From: Pseudomonadota bacterium
Lineage (GTDB): Bacteria > Pseudomonadota > Gammaproteobacteria > Burkholderiales > Burkholderiaceae_C
DNA: 64,000 nt
Assembly: GCA_029780695.1 (NCBI GenBank)
Contig: JAKOYD010000086.1
Location: forward strand, 46,929-110,928
Reading direction: 5' to 3'
Part shown: positions 43,231-52,374 of the stretch, in pieces
Layout: each line of letters starts with the position of its first letter
Numbering within the stretch: position 1 is the first letter of the stretch
The notes under the pieces: generated by a model
What the model was told of the DNA's origin: nothing
Database searches by the model: none
The model's input: the letters and a program-made list of their open reading frames with translations, nothing else
Translations under genes and position numbers: made by a program

Positions 43231-43255
43231 GCCGCGAGCCGCCATCCTCACACTC

Positions 43256-43315
43256 TTTTTTTGATAGCTGCTCGCGCTTTACTGACAAGCGCCAGCGGCT
43301 TTTTTGTTGATAAAT
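43256..43315 (+). repeat. Dispersed hairpin repeat, family A (terminator-like)
   Basis: TTTGATAGCTGCTCGCGCTT, ACTGAC, AAGCGCCAGCGGC then TTTTTT. It lies immediately after the response regulator gene; the T-tract makes this copy terminator-like. Confidence 0.8.
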
Positions 43316-43319
43316 CACC

Positions 43320-44174
43320 ATGACAGCTCAATTGATTGACGGCAATGCCCTGGCGCAGCAGGTGCGCGGCGAAGTGGCCGGGCGCGTGGCCGCGCTGAAA
43401 GCCCGTGGCGTGCAGCCGCACCTCACCGTCATCCTGGTCGGCGAAGACCCGGCCAGCCAGGTCTACACGCGCAGCAAGGTGGCCGACAGCGAACAGACGG
43501 GCCTGGGCGCCACGCTGGAGCGCTACCCCGCCGACATGACGCAGGCCGACCTGCTGGACCGCATCGCCGCGCTCAACGCCGACCCGGCGGTGCACGGCAT
43601 CCTGGTGCAGTTGCCGCTGCCCCCGCACATGGACAGCCACGCCGTCATCGAAGCCATTGCGCCACACAAGGACGTGGACGGCTTTCACGTCGCCAGCGCG
43701 GGCGCGCTGATGGTGGGCCAGCCCGGCTTTCGGCCCTGCACGCCCTACGGCTGCATGAAGATGCTCGAATCCATCGGCATAAAGGACCTGAAAGGCAAGC
43801 ACGCCGTGGTGATTGGCCGCAGCAACATCGTCGGCAAGCCGATGGCCATGATGCTGCTGGCCGCCAACGCCACCGTCACCGTGTGCCACAGCGGCACGCC
43901 CGACCTGGGCGCGCTGACGCGCCAGGCCGACATCGTGGTCGCCGCCGTCGGCAAGCGCAACGTGCTGACGGCCGACATGGTCAAGCCCGGCGCGGTGGTG
44001 ATCGACGTCGGCATGAACCGCGACGACGCGGGCAAGCTGTGCGGCGACGTCGACTTTGCGGGCGTGAAAGAGGTCGCCGGCTGGATCACCCCCGTGCCTG
44101 GCGGCGTCGGCCCGATGACGCGCGCCATGCTGCTGGTCAACACCATCGAAGCGGCGGAGCGGACGAGCCGCTGA
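43320..44174 (+). CDS. folD: Methylenetetrahydrofolate dehydrogenase/cyclohydrolase
   Basis: A 284-residue bifunctional one-carbon enzyme. Signatures are the [14 protein letters not shown] segment with the catalytic Lys near residue 54, [12 protein letters not shown], and the NADP-binding [15 protein letters not shown] near residues 162-176. [10 protein letters not shown] lies near the end. Length is standard. It stands alone between two repeat elements. Confidence 0.97.
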   Translation: MTAQLIDGNALAQQVRGEVAGRVAALKARGVQPHLTVILVGEDPASQVYTRSKVADSEQTGLGATLERYPADMTQADLLDRIAALNADPAVHGILVQLPLPPHMDSHAVIEAIAPHKDVDGFHVASAGALMVGQPGFRPCTPYGCMKMLESIGIKDLKGKHAVVIGRSNIVGKPMAMMLLAANATVTVCHSGTPDLGALTRQADIVVAAVGKRNVLTADMVKPGAVVIDVGMNRDDAGKLCGDVDFAGVKEVAGWITPVPGGVGPMTRAMLLVNTIEAAERTSR

Positions 44175-44189
44175 GACAAAAAAAAGCCC

Positions 44190-44308
44190 AACAGCCGGAC
44201 GCAGAGGACGCAAAGGATTCGCAGAGGACGCAAAAGTAAAACCAAAATTTTTTTGAATTCTTTCTGCGTCCTCTGCAGAAATCTCTGCGTCCTCTGCGTC
44301 CGGCTGTT
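44190..44308. repeat. Long imperfect palindrome of GGACGCAGAG type
   Basis: Outer arms AACAGCCGGACGCAGAGG and its reverse complement (ending 44308). Within them GCAGAGGACGCA units repeat and pair with TGCGTCCTCTGC units around an AT-rich centre (near 44232-44260). It follows folD by 15 bases and may act as a bidirectional terminator or be a dispersed repeat; this type occurs in many genomes. Confidence 0.7.
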
Positions 44309-44330
44309 CGAGTGCCCGAAGAGTTCCACA

Positions 44331-44383
44331 CAAATCAGGCTCCAGCGCAGGCTCCACAAGCGCAAGCAGCTATCGTTTTCATA
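44331..44383 (-). repeat. Dispersed hairpin repeat, family A
   Basis: AAATCAGGCTCCAGCGCAGG, CAAGCGCAAGCAGCTATCG. It lies in the 253-base folD to prlC gap. Confidence 0.75.
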
Positions 44384-44427
44384 CCGTCATGCTTGACATT
44401 CCACGCCCTGCCCCCAACTGACGCGCC

Positions 44428-46458
44428 ATGCCCAACCCCCTCCTCGACTTCACCGACCTCCCCCTGTTCGACCAGGTTCGCCCCGAACACGTGGGCCCCG
44501 CCATCCACCAGCTGCTGACCGAGTCCGAAGCCGCGCTTGAAGCCACCGTGGCGCCCGAGCTGCCCGCCGACTGGCTGACGCTGTCGCGCACGCTCGACGT
44601 CGCGACCGAAAAGCTCGGCCGTGCCTGGGGCGTGGTCGGCCACCTGAACGCCGTCATGGACACGCCCGAGCTGCGCGCCGCCTACAACGCCGCGCTGCCC
44701 AAGGTGACCGAGTTCTGGACGCGTCTGGGCAGCGACGAGCGCCTGTACGCCAAGTACAAGGCCATCGACCCCGCCGCCCTGAACGCCGAGCAGCGCCAGG
44801 CGCACAAGAACGCGCTGCGCGGCTTCGTGCTGGGCGGCGCCGAGCTGCAGGGCGCGGCCAAGGAGCGCTATGCCGCGATCCAGGAGGAGCAAGCCGCCCT
44901 CAGCCAGAAGTTCAGCGAAAACGCGCTCGACGCCACCGACGGCTACGCCTACTACGCCACCGAGGCCGAGCTGGAGGGCGTGCCGCCCGACGTCAAGGCC
45001 GCCGCGCGCGCCGCCGCTGAAAGCGAAGGCAAGGCGGGCTACAAACTGACGCTCAAGCTGCCCAGCTACCTGCCCGTGATGCAGTTCGCGCACGACCGCG
45101 CGCTGCGCCAGCGCCTGTACCGCGCCTACGTCACGCGCGCGTCCGACCAGGCCGAGGGCGATGCCGTGAAATACGACAACGCGCCGTTCATCAAGGACAT
45201 CCTGACGCTGCGCAAGGAAGAAGCACGCCTGCTCGGCTACGCCAACTTCGGTGAAGTCTCGGTCGTGCCCAAGATGGCCGATTCGCCGAAACAGGTCGTC
45301 GACTTTCTGCGCCAACTGGCCGCCAAGGCCAAGCCCTACGCCGAGCGCGACGTCGCCGACCTGCGCGCCTTTGCACAATCCGACCTGAAGCTGGCCGACC
45401 CGCAGCCCTGGGATTGGCCCTACATCAGCGAAAAGCTGAAGGAAGCGCGCTACGCCTTCAGCGAGCAGGAGGTCAAGCAGTACTTCCAGGCGCCCAAGGT
45501 GCTACAAGGGCTTTTCAAGATCGTCGAGACGCTGTTCGAAGTCGCCATCCGCCGCGACGTGGCGCCCGTGTGGCACCCCACGGTCGAGTTCTACCGCATC
45601 GAGCGTGACGGCAAGCTTCTGGGCCAGTTTTACCTCGACCCTGGCGCGCGCAACGGCAAGCGCGGCGGCGCGTGGATGGACGACGTGCGCGCCCGCTGGC
45701 TGCGCCCCGACACGGGTCGGCTGCAAACCCCGGTCGCGCAACTGGTGTGCAACTTCGCCGAAGGCGTCGACGGCAAGCCGCCGCTGCTGACGCACGATGA
45801 CGTCATCACCCTGTTCCACGAATTCGGCCACGGCCTGCACCACATGCTGACGCAGGTGAACGAGCACGACGTGTCCGGCATCAGCGGCGTCGAGTGGGAC
45901 GCGGTCGAGCTGCCCAGCCAGTTCATGGAAAACTTCTGCTGGGAATGGGATGTGCTAAAGCACATGACGGCGCACGTGGATACGGGCGAACCGCTGCCGC
46001 GCGCGCTGTTCGACAAGATGACGGCGGCCAAGAACTTCCAGGCCGGCATGCAGACCGTGCGCCAGATCGAATTCGCGCTGTTCGACATGCTGCTGCACAC
46101 CGAGCACGACCCGGCGAAGGACTTCCAGCCGCTGCTGGACGCCGTGCGCCAAGAAGTCGCCGTGATCCAGCCGCCGCCGTTTTCGCGCACCGCGCAAACC
46201 TTCAGCCACATCTTTGCTGGCGGCTACGCGGCGGGCTACTACAGCTACAAGTGGGCCGAGGTGCTGAGCGCCGATGCCTACGCCGCGTTCGAGGAAAGCG
46301 TCACGCCCGAAGGCTTGCCCAGTGTGGAAACGGGGCGAAAATACCGCCGCGAGATTCTGGAAGCCGGCGGCAGCCGCCCGGCCATGGAATCGTTCAAGGC
46401 CTTCCGCGGCCGCGAGCCCAGCCTGGAGGCGCTGCTGCGCCACCAGGGCATGGCGTAA
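44428..46458 (+). CDS. prlC: M3-family oligopeptidase A
   Basis: A 676-residue zinc metallopeptidase that degrades short peptides and signal peptide fragments in the cytoplasm. The zinc site is H464-E465-F-G-H468 (LFHEFGHGLHHML), with the third ligand Glu about 25 residues later in SGVEWDAVELPSQFMENF. The N-terminal helical domain is present. The length fits oligopeptidase A of proteobacteria. Confidence 0.95.
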   Translation: MPNPLLDFTDLPLFDQVRPEHVGPAIHQLLTESEAALEATVAPELPADWLTLSRTLDVATEKLGRAWGVVGHLNAVMDTPELRAAYNAALPKVTEFWTRLGSDERLYAKYKAIDPAALNAEQRQAHKNALRGFVLGGAELQGAAKERYAAIQEEQAALSQKFSENALDATDGYAYYATEAELEGVPPDVKAAARAAAESEGKAGYKLTLKLPSYLPVMQFAHDRALRQRLYRAYVTRASDQAEGDAVKYDNAPFIKDILTLRKEEARLLGYANFGEVSVVPKMADSPKQVVDFLRQLAAKAKPYAERDVADLRAFAQSDLKLADPQPWDWPYISEKLKEARYAFSEQEVKQYFQAPKVLQGLFKIVETLFEVAIRRDVAPVWHPTVEFYRIERDGKLLGQFYLDPGARNGKRGGAWMDDVRARWLRPDTGRLQTPVAQLVCNFAEGVDGKPPLLTHDDVITLFHEFGHGLHHMLTQVNEHDVSGISGVEWDAVELPSQFMENFCWEWDVLKHMTAHVDTGEPLPRALFDKMTAAKNFQAGMQTVRQIEFALFDMLLHTEHDPAKDFQPLLDAVRQEVAVIQPPPFSRTAQTFSHIFAGGYAAGYYSYKWAEVLSADAYAAFEESVTPEGLPSVETGRKYRREILEAGGSRPAMESFKAFRGREPSLEALLRHQGMA

Positions 46459-46496
46459 GCGCCCGCTCCCCTCCACCGCACCTGAGCGCCCCAGCC

Positions 46497-47132
46497 ATGC
46501 CTGTCCGTCATCCTTCGATCGTCGCCTTCCTGGCGCTGTTGGCCGCGGGCATGGCCGTGAGCGCGCAGGCACAGGTGCAGCGCAGCGTGGGCGCAGGTGG
46601 CCGCGTCACTTATTCCGACCGCGTGACGGCAGCGCCGGAACCCACCCCGGCCGCGGCCCCTGGCGCGGGCGTGGCCAACCTGCCGTATCAACTGGCCCAG
46701 GTGGCGCAGCGCTATCCGGTGGTGATCTACACCAGCCAGGACTGCGCACCCTGCCAGAGCGGGCGCAACCTACTGGTCAACCGCGGCGTGCCGTTCAGCG
46801 AAAAGACGGTGGAATCGAACGACGACATTGCCTCGCTGCGCCGCCTGGCCGGCACGCAGGACCTGCCGGTGCTGACCATTGGCGCGCAGCGCCTGCAGGG
46901 TTATTCGGACGCGGAATGGTCGGCTTACCTGGACGCTGCAGGCTACCCGAAGTCGTCGCAGTTGCCCGCCAGCTACCGCCGACCAGCCGCCACACCCCTG
47001 ACTCCGCCGCGCGCCACGGCTGCGGCGCAGGCGCCGGACGCACCGCCCGCCTACCGCGCCACGCCGACGCCAGAGGCGCCCAGCATCGCGCCGCCGCGCA
47101 CACCGACCAACCCGGCCGGCATCCGGTTCTGA
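46497..47132 (+). CDS. Exported glutaredoxin-like protein with DUF4124-type N-terminus
   Basis: A 211-residue protein with a signal peptide (residues 1-26, ending VSAQAQ) and a short DUF4124-type segment (VGAGGRVTYSDR). A glutaredoxin fold follows; its redox motif is DCAPCQ (CXXC) near residue 83, then VPFSEKTVES and DLPVLTIGAQRLQGY. The C-terminal 60 residues are Pro/Ala-rich. It is likely periplasmic and may be a thiol reductase or isomerase, but no partner is visible. It follows prlC by 38 bases. Confidence 0.8.
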   Translation: MPVRHPSIVAFLALLAAGMAVSAQAQVQRSVGAGGRVTYSDRVTAAPEPTPAAAPGAGVANLPYQLAQVAQRYPVVIYTSQDCAPCQSGRNLLVNRGVPFSEKTVESNDDIASLRRLAGTQDLPVLTIGAQRLQGYSDAEWSAYLDAAGYPKSSQLPASYRRPAATPLTPPRATAAAQAPDAPPAYRATPTPEAPSIAPPRTPTNPAGIRF

Positions 47133-47136
47133 CGCC

Positions 47137-47170
47137 GCGCGTTCAGGCGCGCGTTCAGGCGCGCGTTCAG
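47137..47170. repeat. 12-bp tandem repeat, 2.8 copies
   Basis: GCGCGTTCAGGC repeats at 47137-47148 and 47149-47160, with a partial third copy (47161-47170) that runs into the stop codon of the convergent AEC transporter gene. Confidence 0.8.
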
Positions 47171-48108
47171 CGCAACGCCCACAGCGCGGCGCTGATGGTG
47201 AAGAACGACGCCACCGTGGTGCCCAGCAGCGCCGCCGCGGCCAGGCCTTCGTGGCCGTGCTTCTGCGCCAGGATGGGGTAGATGCCGAACATGGGGCACG
47301 CGGCGGCCAGCACGACGCCGACGCGCAGCTTGGCGTCCAGCGGCGGCATACCCAGCGCTTCCAGCCCCCACAGGGCGGCAAACGTCAGCAGCGGGTGCAG
47401 CACCAGCTTGCCGACGGCGATGGCCGCCACCTGCCGGCGCATGCCCGCCAGCCCCAAGCCCGCCAACGACCCGCCGATCACGAACAGCGACAGCGCCGCG
47501 CTGGCCTGCGCGAACAGGCCGACCGACTTTTCCATCGGCGCCGGCAGCTTCAGCCCCAGCGCCGCCGCGCCCAGGCCGGCCACCAGCGCCAGCACCATCG
47601 GGTTGCGCAGCAGCCCCGCCGCGGCGCCACGCACCACCGCCCGCCAGTGCCCGCCGCCCGCGGCAGCGTCCATCAGCGCCAGCAGCAAGGGGATGAGCAG
47701 CAGGTTTTCGACCAGCATGTTCATGCCCAGAATAACACCCGCCACCGGCCCCAGCACCAGCAGGTTGATGGGATAGCCCACAAAGCCCGAATTGGGGCAG
47801 CACATGCCCATGGCCTGCACCACCGACGTCACCGGCGCCTGGCCCGCCACGCGGCGCATCCAGAGCAGGCCCAGCGCCATCGTCGCCAGGCCGCCCAGCG
47901 CAAACACCGCCATGTAGCGCCATTCCAGAATGTCGCCCAGCCGGCGCTTGGCGACGGCGTCAAACAGCAGCGCCGGCAGCGCCACGTACAGCACGAAGCG
48001 GCCCAGCACGCGCATGTCGCCGCGCTCGAACAGCCCCGCCCGCGTCGTCAGCCAGCCCAGTGCAATGGCGATGTAGATGGGGCCGGTGATGGCAAGAATG
48101 TCGATCAT
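47167..48108 (-). CDS. AEC-family (auxin efflux carrier-like) transporter
   Basis: A 313-residue membrane protein with about ten hydrophobic segments. It has the family-typical N-terminal MIDILAITGPIYIAIALGWLTTRAG and a conserved NPM in LRNPMVLALVAGLG. AEC permeases transport organic anions such as malate or malonate in bacteria. The ATG at 48108 is preferred to an extension of 13 codons. It is convergent with the glutaredoxin-like gene. Confidence 0.88.
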   Translation of the reverse strand: MIDILAITGPIYIAIALGWLTTRAGLFERGDMRVLGRFVLYVALPALLFDAVAKRRLGDILEWRYMAVFALGGLATMALGLLWMRRVAGQAPVTSVVQAMGMCCPNSGFVGYPINLLVLGPVAGVILGMNMLVENLLLIPLLLALMDAAAGGGHWRAVVRGAAAGLLRNPMVLALVAGLGAAALGLKLPAPMEKSVGLFAQASAALSLFVIGGSLAGLGLAGMRRQVAAIAVGKLVLHPLLTFAALWGLEALGMPPLDAKLRVGVVLAAACPMFGIYPILAQKHGHEGLAAAALLGTTVASFFTISAALWALR

Positions 48109-48205
48109 GGCCACCTGCCCGCGCGGCATGGAAAGCGGCGCCCGCACACACGGCAGCCCGCGCCGATGGCGCCTTCAGCACCGACCACGGTGTGCACCCG
48201 CACGA

Positions 48206-49171
48206 TCATTGGCGCTCGATCTTTGCCTTGGCGATCACGTCGCTCCAGCGCCGGATGTCGCCTGCCAGCATGGCCGCCGCATCGCCCGCGGTGCCGGGCC
48301 GCGGGTCGAGGTTGAGCGCCTCCAGCTTCTGCCGCACCCCGGCGTCCTGCAGCGCGGCGTTGACCGCCTGGTTCAGCCGCTCAATGGCGCCGGCGGGCGT
48401 GCCGGCCGCCACGGCCAGGCCATTCCACGACGCGGCGTCGAGGCCTTTGATGCCGGCCTCGTTCGCCGTTGGCACCTCGGGCAGCACGCGGGATCGCCGC
48501 GCGCCGGTAACGGCCAGCGCGCGCAGCGCCTTGCTCTGAATCTGCGGCAGCAGCGGGCTCAAAATGTCCAGCCCGGCGTGAATTTGCCCGCTGCGCAGCG
48601 CGGTCACGACGTCGGGCGTGCCCTTGAAGGGCACCACCTGCGCCTGCAGCCCGGCGGCGCTCTTGAACAGCTCGGCCGCCAGGTGCTGCGTGGTGCCGAT
48701 GTTGGGTGTGCCGATATCCAGCTTGCCGGGATGAGCGCGCGCAAACTTCAGCAGCTCGCCCAGGGTCTTGAAATCACCCCCTTCGGCCGCGACGATCACC
48801 AGGTCGAACGTGGCCAGCGGCGCGACGGGCAAAAAGGTTTTCATCGTGTCGTAGGGCAACGACTTGAACAGCGCCTGACTCACCGCCGTGCCGCTGGAGA
48901 TCAGCAGCAGCGCATGGCCGTCGCGCGGTGCGGCGGCCACTGTTTGCCCCGCCACCACGCCACCGGCCCCCGGCTTGTTTTCAACGATCACCGGTTGCCC
49001 CAGCGTGCGCGCCATGTGCTCGCCCACCGTGCGCGCGGTCATGTCGGCCGCGCCGCCTGGCGCATTGGGCACCACGATACGGATCGGCTTGGCGGGAAAC
49101 GCGCCCTGCGCACGCGCGGCGCGCCCCACCAACAGGCCGGCGCCAGCCAGCAACCACTGTCTGCGGCTCAT
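48206..49171 (-). CDS. Bug-family tripartite tricarboxylate transporter receptor
   Basis: A 321-residue periplasmic solute receptor. The N-terminus is a twin-arginine-like signal (SRRQWLLAGAGLLVGRAARAQ). The mature part begins PAKPIRIVVPNAPGGAADMTART, the Bug signature. The expected TctA/TctB membrane genes are absent, as is usual for the many orphan Bug genes of Burkholderiales. It is divergent from the enoyl-CoA hydratase gene, so its ligand may be an aromatic acid, but this is inference. Confidence 0.9.
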   Translation of the reverse strand: MSRRQWLLAGAGLLVGRAARAQGAFPAKPIRIVVPNAPGGAADMTARTVGEHMARTLGQPVIVENKPGAGGVVAGQTVAAAPRDGHALLLISSGTAVSQALFKSLPYDTMKTFLPVAPLATFDLVIVAAEGGDFKTLGELLKFARAHPGKLDIGTPNIGTTQHLAAELFKSAAGLQAQVVPFKGTPDVVTALRSGQIHAGLDILSPLLPQIQSKALRALAVTGARRSRVLPEVPTANEAGIKGLDAASWNGLAVAAGTPAGAIERLNQAVNAALQDAGVRQKLEALNLDPRPGTAGDAAAMLAGDIRRWSDVIAKAKIERQ

Positions 49172-49264
49172 GCTTGAAATCTCCTTGCCCGACCATTGTG
49201 CGGCGACGCGGCGTTTTTACGGGTAAACACCTAGTTGCCCGCTGTGCGGCGATCTTGTAATTAC

Positions 49265-49283
49265 TTATCTAATATAACGATAA
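49265..49283. promoter_or_regulatory. Putative operator in the divergent region before the hydratase gene
   Basis: TTATC and GATAA arms separated by nine bases, within an AT-rich stretch (49253-49290) 24 bases before the ATG. It is a candidate site for the MarR regulator encoded at 59405. Confidence 0.4.
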
Positions 49284-49306
49284 TTGCACCACAGGAGACC
49301 CCACAC

Positions 49307-50101
49307 ATGACCCGTGCCAGCCAGGATTTGTCCGTCGAGATCACCGGCAAGAACAAGGAAATCGCCATCGTGCGCCTGACCCGCGGCAAAAAGCGCAACG
49401 CGCTGTCCGACGGCCTCATCCTGGCCATCCGCGATGCCTTCCAGAACCTGCCGGCCAGCGTGCGTGCCGCCGTGCTCGATGGCGAGGGCGAACACTTCTG
49501 CGCCGGCCTTGACCTGAGCGAGTTGAAAGAGCGCGACGCCGGCGAAGGCGTGCACCACTCGCGGCTGTGGCACGCCGCGCTCGACGCGCTGCAATACGGC
49601 CCGGTGCCCGTGGTGGCCTCGCTGCACGGCGCGGTGGTGGGCGGCGGGCTCGAACTGGCCAGCGCCGCGCACATTCGCGTGGCCGATTCAACCACCTTCT
49701 ACGCCTTGCCCGAAGGTTCGCGCGGCATCTTCGTTGGCGGCGGCGGCTCGGTGCGCATCCCCAAGCTGGTCGGCGTGGCCCGCATGATGGACATGATGCT
49801 CACCGGCCGCGTTTACAACGCCGAAGACGGCGAGCGGCTGGGCTTTGCGCAATACCTGGTGGCCGAAGGCCAGGCCTTCGACAGGGCGCTGGAACTGGCC
49901 ACCCGCATCGCCACCAACGCGCCGCTGACCAACTACGCGCTGATGCACGCCCTGCCCCGCATTGCCGAACAACCGGCCGACCACGGCTTTATGACCGAAG
50001 CGCTGATCAGCGCTATCGCCCAGGCGGCCCCTGAAGCCAAGCAGCGCGTGCGCGACTTCCTCGAAGGCAAGGCGGGCACGAAAGTGAAGAAGGCCTCCTG
50101 A
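49307..50101 (+). CDS. Enoyl-CoA hydratase/isomerase family protein
   Basis: A 264-residue crotonase-fold enzyme. The oxyanion-hole segments are EHFCAGLDLSELKER (near 63-77) and HGAVVGGGLELASAAHIRVAD (near 106-126). The acid residue position in PEGSRGIFVGGGGS is kept. In hydroxycinnamate pathways the equivalent enzyme hydrates feruloyl-CoA or cleaves it to vanillin; here it heads the operon with feruloyl-CoA synthase. CAGGAGACC precedes the ATG. Confidence 0.88.
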   Translation: MTRASQDLSVEITGKNKEIAIVRLTRGKKRNALSDGLILAIRDAFQNLPASVRAAVLDGEGEHFCAGLDLSELKERDAGEGVHHSRLWHAALDALQYGPVPVVASLHGAVVGGGLELASAAHIRVADSTTFYALPEGSRGIFVGGGGSVRIPKLVGVARMMDMMLTGRVYNAEDGERLGFAQYLVAEGQAFDRALELATRIATNAPLTNYALMHALPRIAEQPADHGFMTEALISAIAQAAPEAKQRVRDFLEGKAGTKVKKAS

Positions 50102-50103
50102 GG

Positions 50104-50190
50104 TAAAAAATCCCCTGGGTCGCCTGCGGCGCCTTCCGCCTGAAAGGGGGACAACGCTGGCGCTCGGGGCGACCCTGAGCGCGGCGTTAC
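50104..50190. repeat. Dispersed repeat, family C
   Basis: CCCCTGGGTCGCCTGCGGCG, CTTCCGCC, then AAAGGGGGACAACGCTGGCG. It is related to the copy near 54598; this type is widespread in Comamonadaceae genomes as I recall. Confidence 0.55.
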
Positions 50191-50218
50191 CGAATGGCCT
50201 GCTCCGCGGCCTTTGGAA

Positions 50219-50271
50219 CAAATCAAGGTCCAGCGCTTGCTGGATCAGCGGAAGCAGCTATCAATATAAGA
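50219..50271 (-). repeat. Dispersed hairpin repeat, family A
   Basis: AAATCAAGGTCCAGCGCTTG, CTGGATC, AGCGGAAGCAGCTATCAAT. It lies just upstream of the feruloyl-CoA synthase gene. Confidence 0.8.
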
Positions 50272-50287
50272 GTGGAGCGAGACAAGC

Positions 50288-52189
50288 ATGAGCAACCCAC
50301 AGGCCGCGCCGAAGGCGCCACCGAAGTACCGCCCGCTGACCTTCGGCGTGACCCGCGCCGAGGTGCGCGAGCAGCCAGACGGCGCGCAATACGTGCGCGC
50401 CGAACAGCCCCTGGACGCGCATGCCCAGCGCATGTCCGACCGGCTGATCCACTGGGCGCGCGAGGCGCCTGACCGCACCTTCATCGCCCAGCGCGTGCGG
50501 ACCGCCGACGGCAAGACCGGCGACTGGCGCCACGTCACCTACGCGCAGGCGCTCGACGCCGCGCGCCGCATCGGCCAGGCGCTGCTGGACCGCGGGCTGT
50601 CGCAGGAGCGGCCGGTGGTCGTCCTCAGCGACAACGGCATCGACCACGCCCTGCTGGCGCTGGGCTGCATTTACGCCGGCGTTCCGTTTTCGCCCGCGTC
50701 GCCCGCGTATTCGACCATCAGCAAGGACTACGGCAAGCTGCGCCACGTCGTCGACACGCTGACGCCCGGCCTGATCTGGGCCGAGGACGGCGACCGCTAC
50801 GGCGCTGCCATTGCCGCCGTCGCGCCGCAAGGTTGCGAAGTGGCCGTCTCGCGCCACGCCGACCACGCGCACCTGAAGGGCCACGCCAGCACCGCCTTTG
50901 CCGACTTGCTGGCGACCGAACCGACGCCCGCCGTCGATGCCGCGCAGGCCGCCACCGGGCCGGACACCATCGTCAAGTTCCTGTTCACCAGCGGCTCGAC
51001 CAAGCTGCCCAAGGCCGTCATCAACACCAACCGCATGTGGTGCGCCAACCAGCAGCAAATGCGCCAGTCGATGCCGGTGCTGGCCGAAGAGCCGCCGGTG
51101 CTGATCGACTGGTTGCCGTGGAACCACACCTTCGGCGGCAACCACAACGTGGGCCTGGTGCTGAACAACGGCGGCACGCTCTACATCGACGAGGGCAAGC
51201 CCACGCCCGCGCTGATGCACGAGACGCTGCGCAACCTGCGCGAGATTGCGCCCACGCTGTACTTCAACGTGCCGACCGGCTTCGAGGCGATTGCCAACGC
51301 CATGAAAAGCGACGCCGAATTGCGCCGCAACTTCCTCTCGCGCGTGAAGATGTTCTTCTACGCCGGCGCGGCGCTGGCGCAGCCGGTGTGGGACTCTCTT
51401 TTTGAGAGCGAAGAAGCCGAGATCGGCGAGCGCATCGTGATGACCAGCGGGCTGGGGATGACCGAATCCAGCCCCTACGGCCTGTTCGTCACCAGCCCCA
51501 ACGTGAAGGCGGGCGACTTGGGCCTGCCCACGCCGGGGCTGGAGCTGAAGCTGGTGCCCATCGACGGCAAGCTGGAAATCCGCTACCGCGGCCCCAACAT
51601 CACGCCCGGCTACTGGCGCGGACCCGAGGCGACTGCCGAAGCCTTCGACGAAGAAGGCTTCTTCTGCACCGGCGACGCCGTGACGTGGATCGACCTCGAC
51701 GACAAGCACCAGGGCCTGCGCTTTGACGGTCGCATCGCGGAAGACTTCAAGCTGGCCACCGGCACCTTCGTCAGCGTTGGCCCGCTGCGCGGTCGAGTGA
51801 TCGCGGGCGGCGCGCCGTTCGTGCAGGACGTGGTCATTACCGGGCTGAACCGCAAGGAGGTGGGCGCGTTGATCTTTCCGACTCCCGCGGTGCGCTCGCT
51901 GGTCGACTTGCCGGCCGATGCGCCGATGAGCGAAGTACTGAAGCAGCACGCGGTGCTGCAGAAATTCCAGAGCCTGGTGACCGATTTGTCGCTCACCGCC
52001 ACCGGCAGCGCCAACCGCGTCGCGCGCCTGATGCTGCTGGCCGAGCCGCCCTCCATCGACAAGGGCGAGGTCACCGACAAGGGCAGCATCAACCAGCGCG
52101 CCGTGCTGAAGGAGCGCGACGCGCTGGTGCAGGCGCTGTATGACGAAACGCCGGGAAACATTGTCATCAAGCCAGGAGTGAATCTCTGA
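50288..52189 (+). CDS. fcs: Feruloyl-CoA synthase (AMP-dependent acyl-CoA ligase)
   Basis: A 633-residue ATP-dependent ligase that activates hydroxycinnamates such as ferulate or p-coumarate with CoA. The AMP-binding motif is LFTSGSTKLPKAVINTN near residues 231-247, and later motifs are GLGMTESSP and YRGPNITPGYWR. The N-terminal RPLTFGVTRAEVREQPDGAQYVRAEQPL and the long length are characteristic of the feruloyl-CoA synthase branch. The start is the ATG at 50288. It is the defining gene of the operon; exact substrate not proven. Confidence 0.88.
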   Translation: MSNPQAAPKAPPKYRPLTFGVTRAEVREQPDGAQYVRAEQPLDAHAQRMSDRLIHWAREAPDRTFIAQRVRTADGKTGDWRHVTYAQALDAARRIGQALLDRGLSQERPVVVLSDNGIDHALLALGCIYAGVPFSPASPAYSTISKDYGKLRHVVDTLTPGLIWAEDGDRYGAAIAAVAPQGCEVAVSRHADHAHLKGHASTAFADLLATEPTPAVDAAQAATGPDTIVKFLFTSGSTKLPKAVINTNRMWCANQQQMRQSMPVLAEEPPVLIDWLPWNHTFGGNHNVGLVLNNGGTLYIDEGKPTPALMHETLRNLREIAPTLYFNVPTGFEAIANAMKSDAELRRNFLSRVKMFFYAGAALAQPVWDSLFESEEAEIGERIVMTSGLGMTESSPYGLFVTSPNVKAGDLGLPTPGLELKLVPIDGKLEIRYRGPNITPGYWRGPEATAEAFDEEGFFCTGDAVTWIDLDDKHQGLRFDGRIAEDFKLATGTFVSVGPLRGRVIAGGAPFVQDVVITGLNRKEVGALIFPTPAVRSLVDLPADAPMSEVLKQHAVLQKFQSLVTDLSLTATGSANRVARLMLLAEPPSIDKGEVTDKGSINQRAVLKERDALVQALYDETPGNIVIKPGVNL

Positions 52190-52200
52190 TGAGCGCCTGT

Positions 52201-52352
52201 CTTGCTCCCTCGCCCCCCTGGGGAGAGGGCTGGGGTGAGGGGCCTGCGGCGCTGATCGGTAGCGCGGCTGGCCCCCACCCCAACCCTCCCCAACGGGGGA
52301 GGGAGCAAGTCACCCTCACCCCAACCCTCTCCCGCCAGTGGGAGAGGGAGTG
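52201..52352. repeat. Three REP-like units (family B)
   Basis: Three GGGAGAGGG-type palindromic units at about 52201-52243, 52270-52308 and 52310-52352 fill the gap between the ligase and thiolase genes. Confidence 0.85.
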
Positions 52353-52374
52353 AAAACCCAACACAGGAACTGAC

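Noticed and set aside
52201..52352. Possible CRISPR-like array
   Set aside because: Units are palindromic, alternately oriented and lack regular unique spacers; they are REP-like elements.
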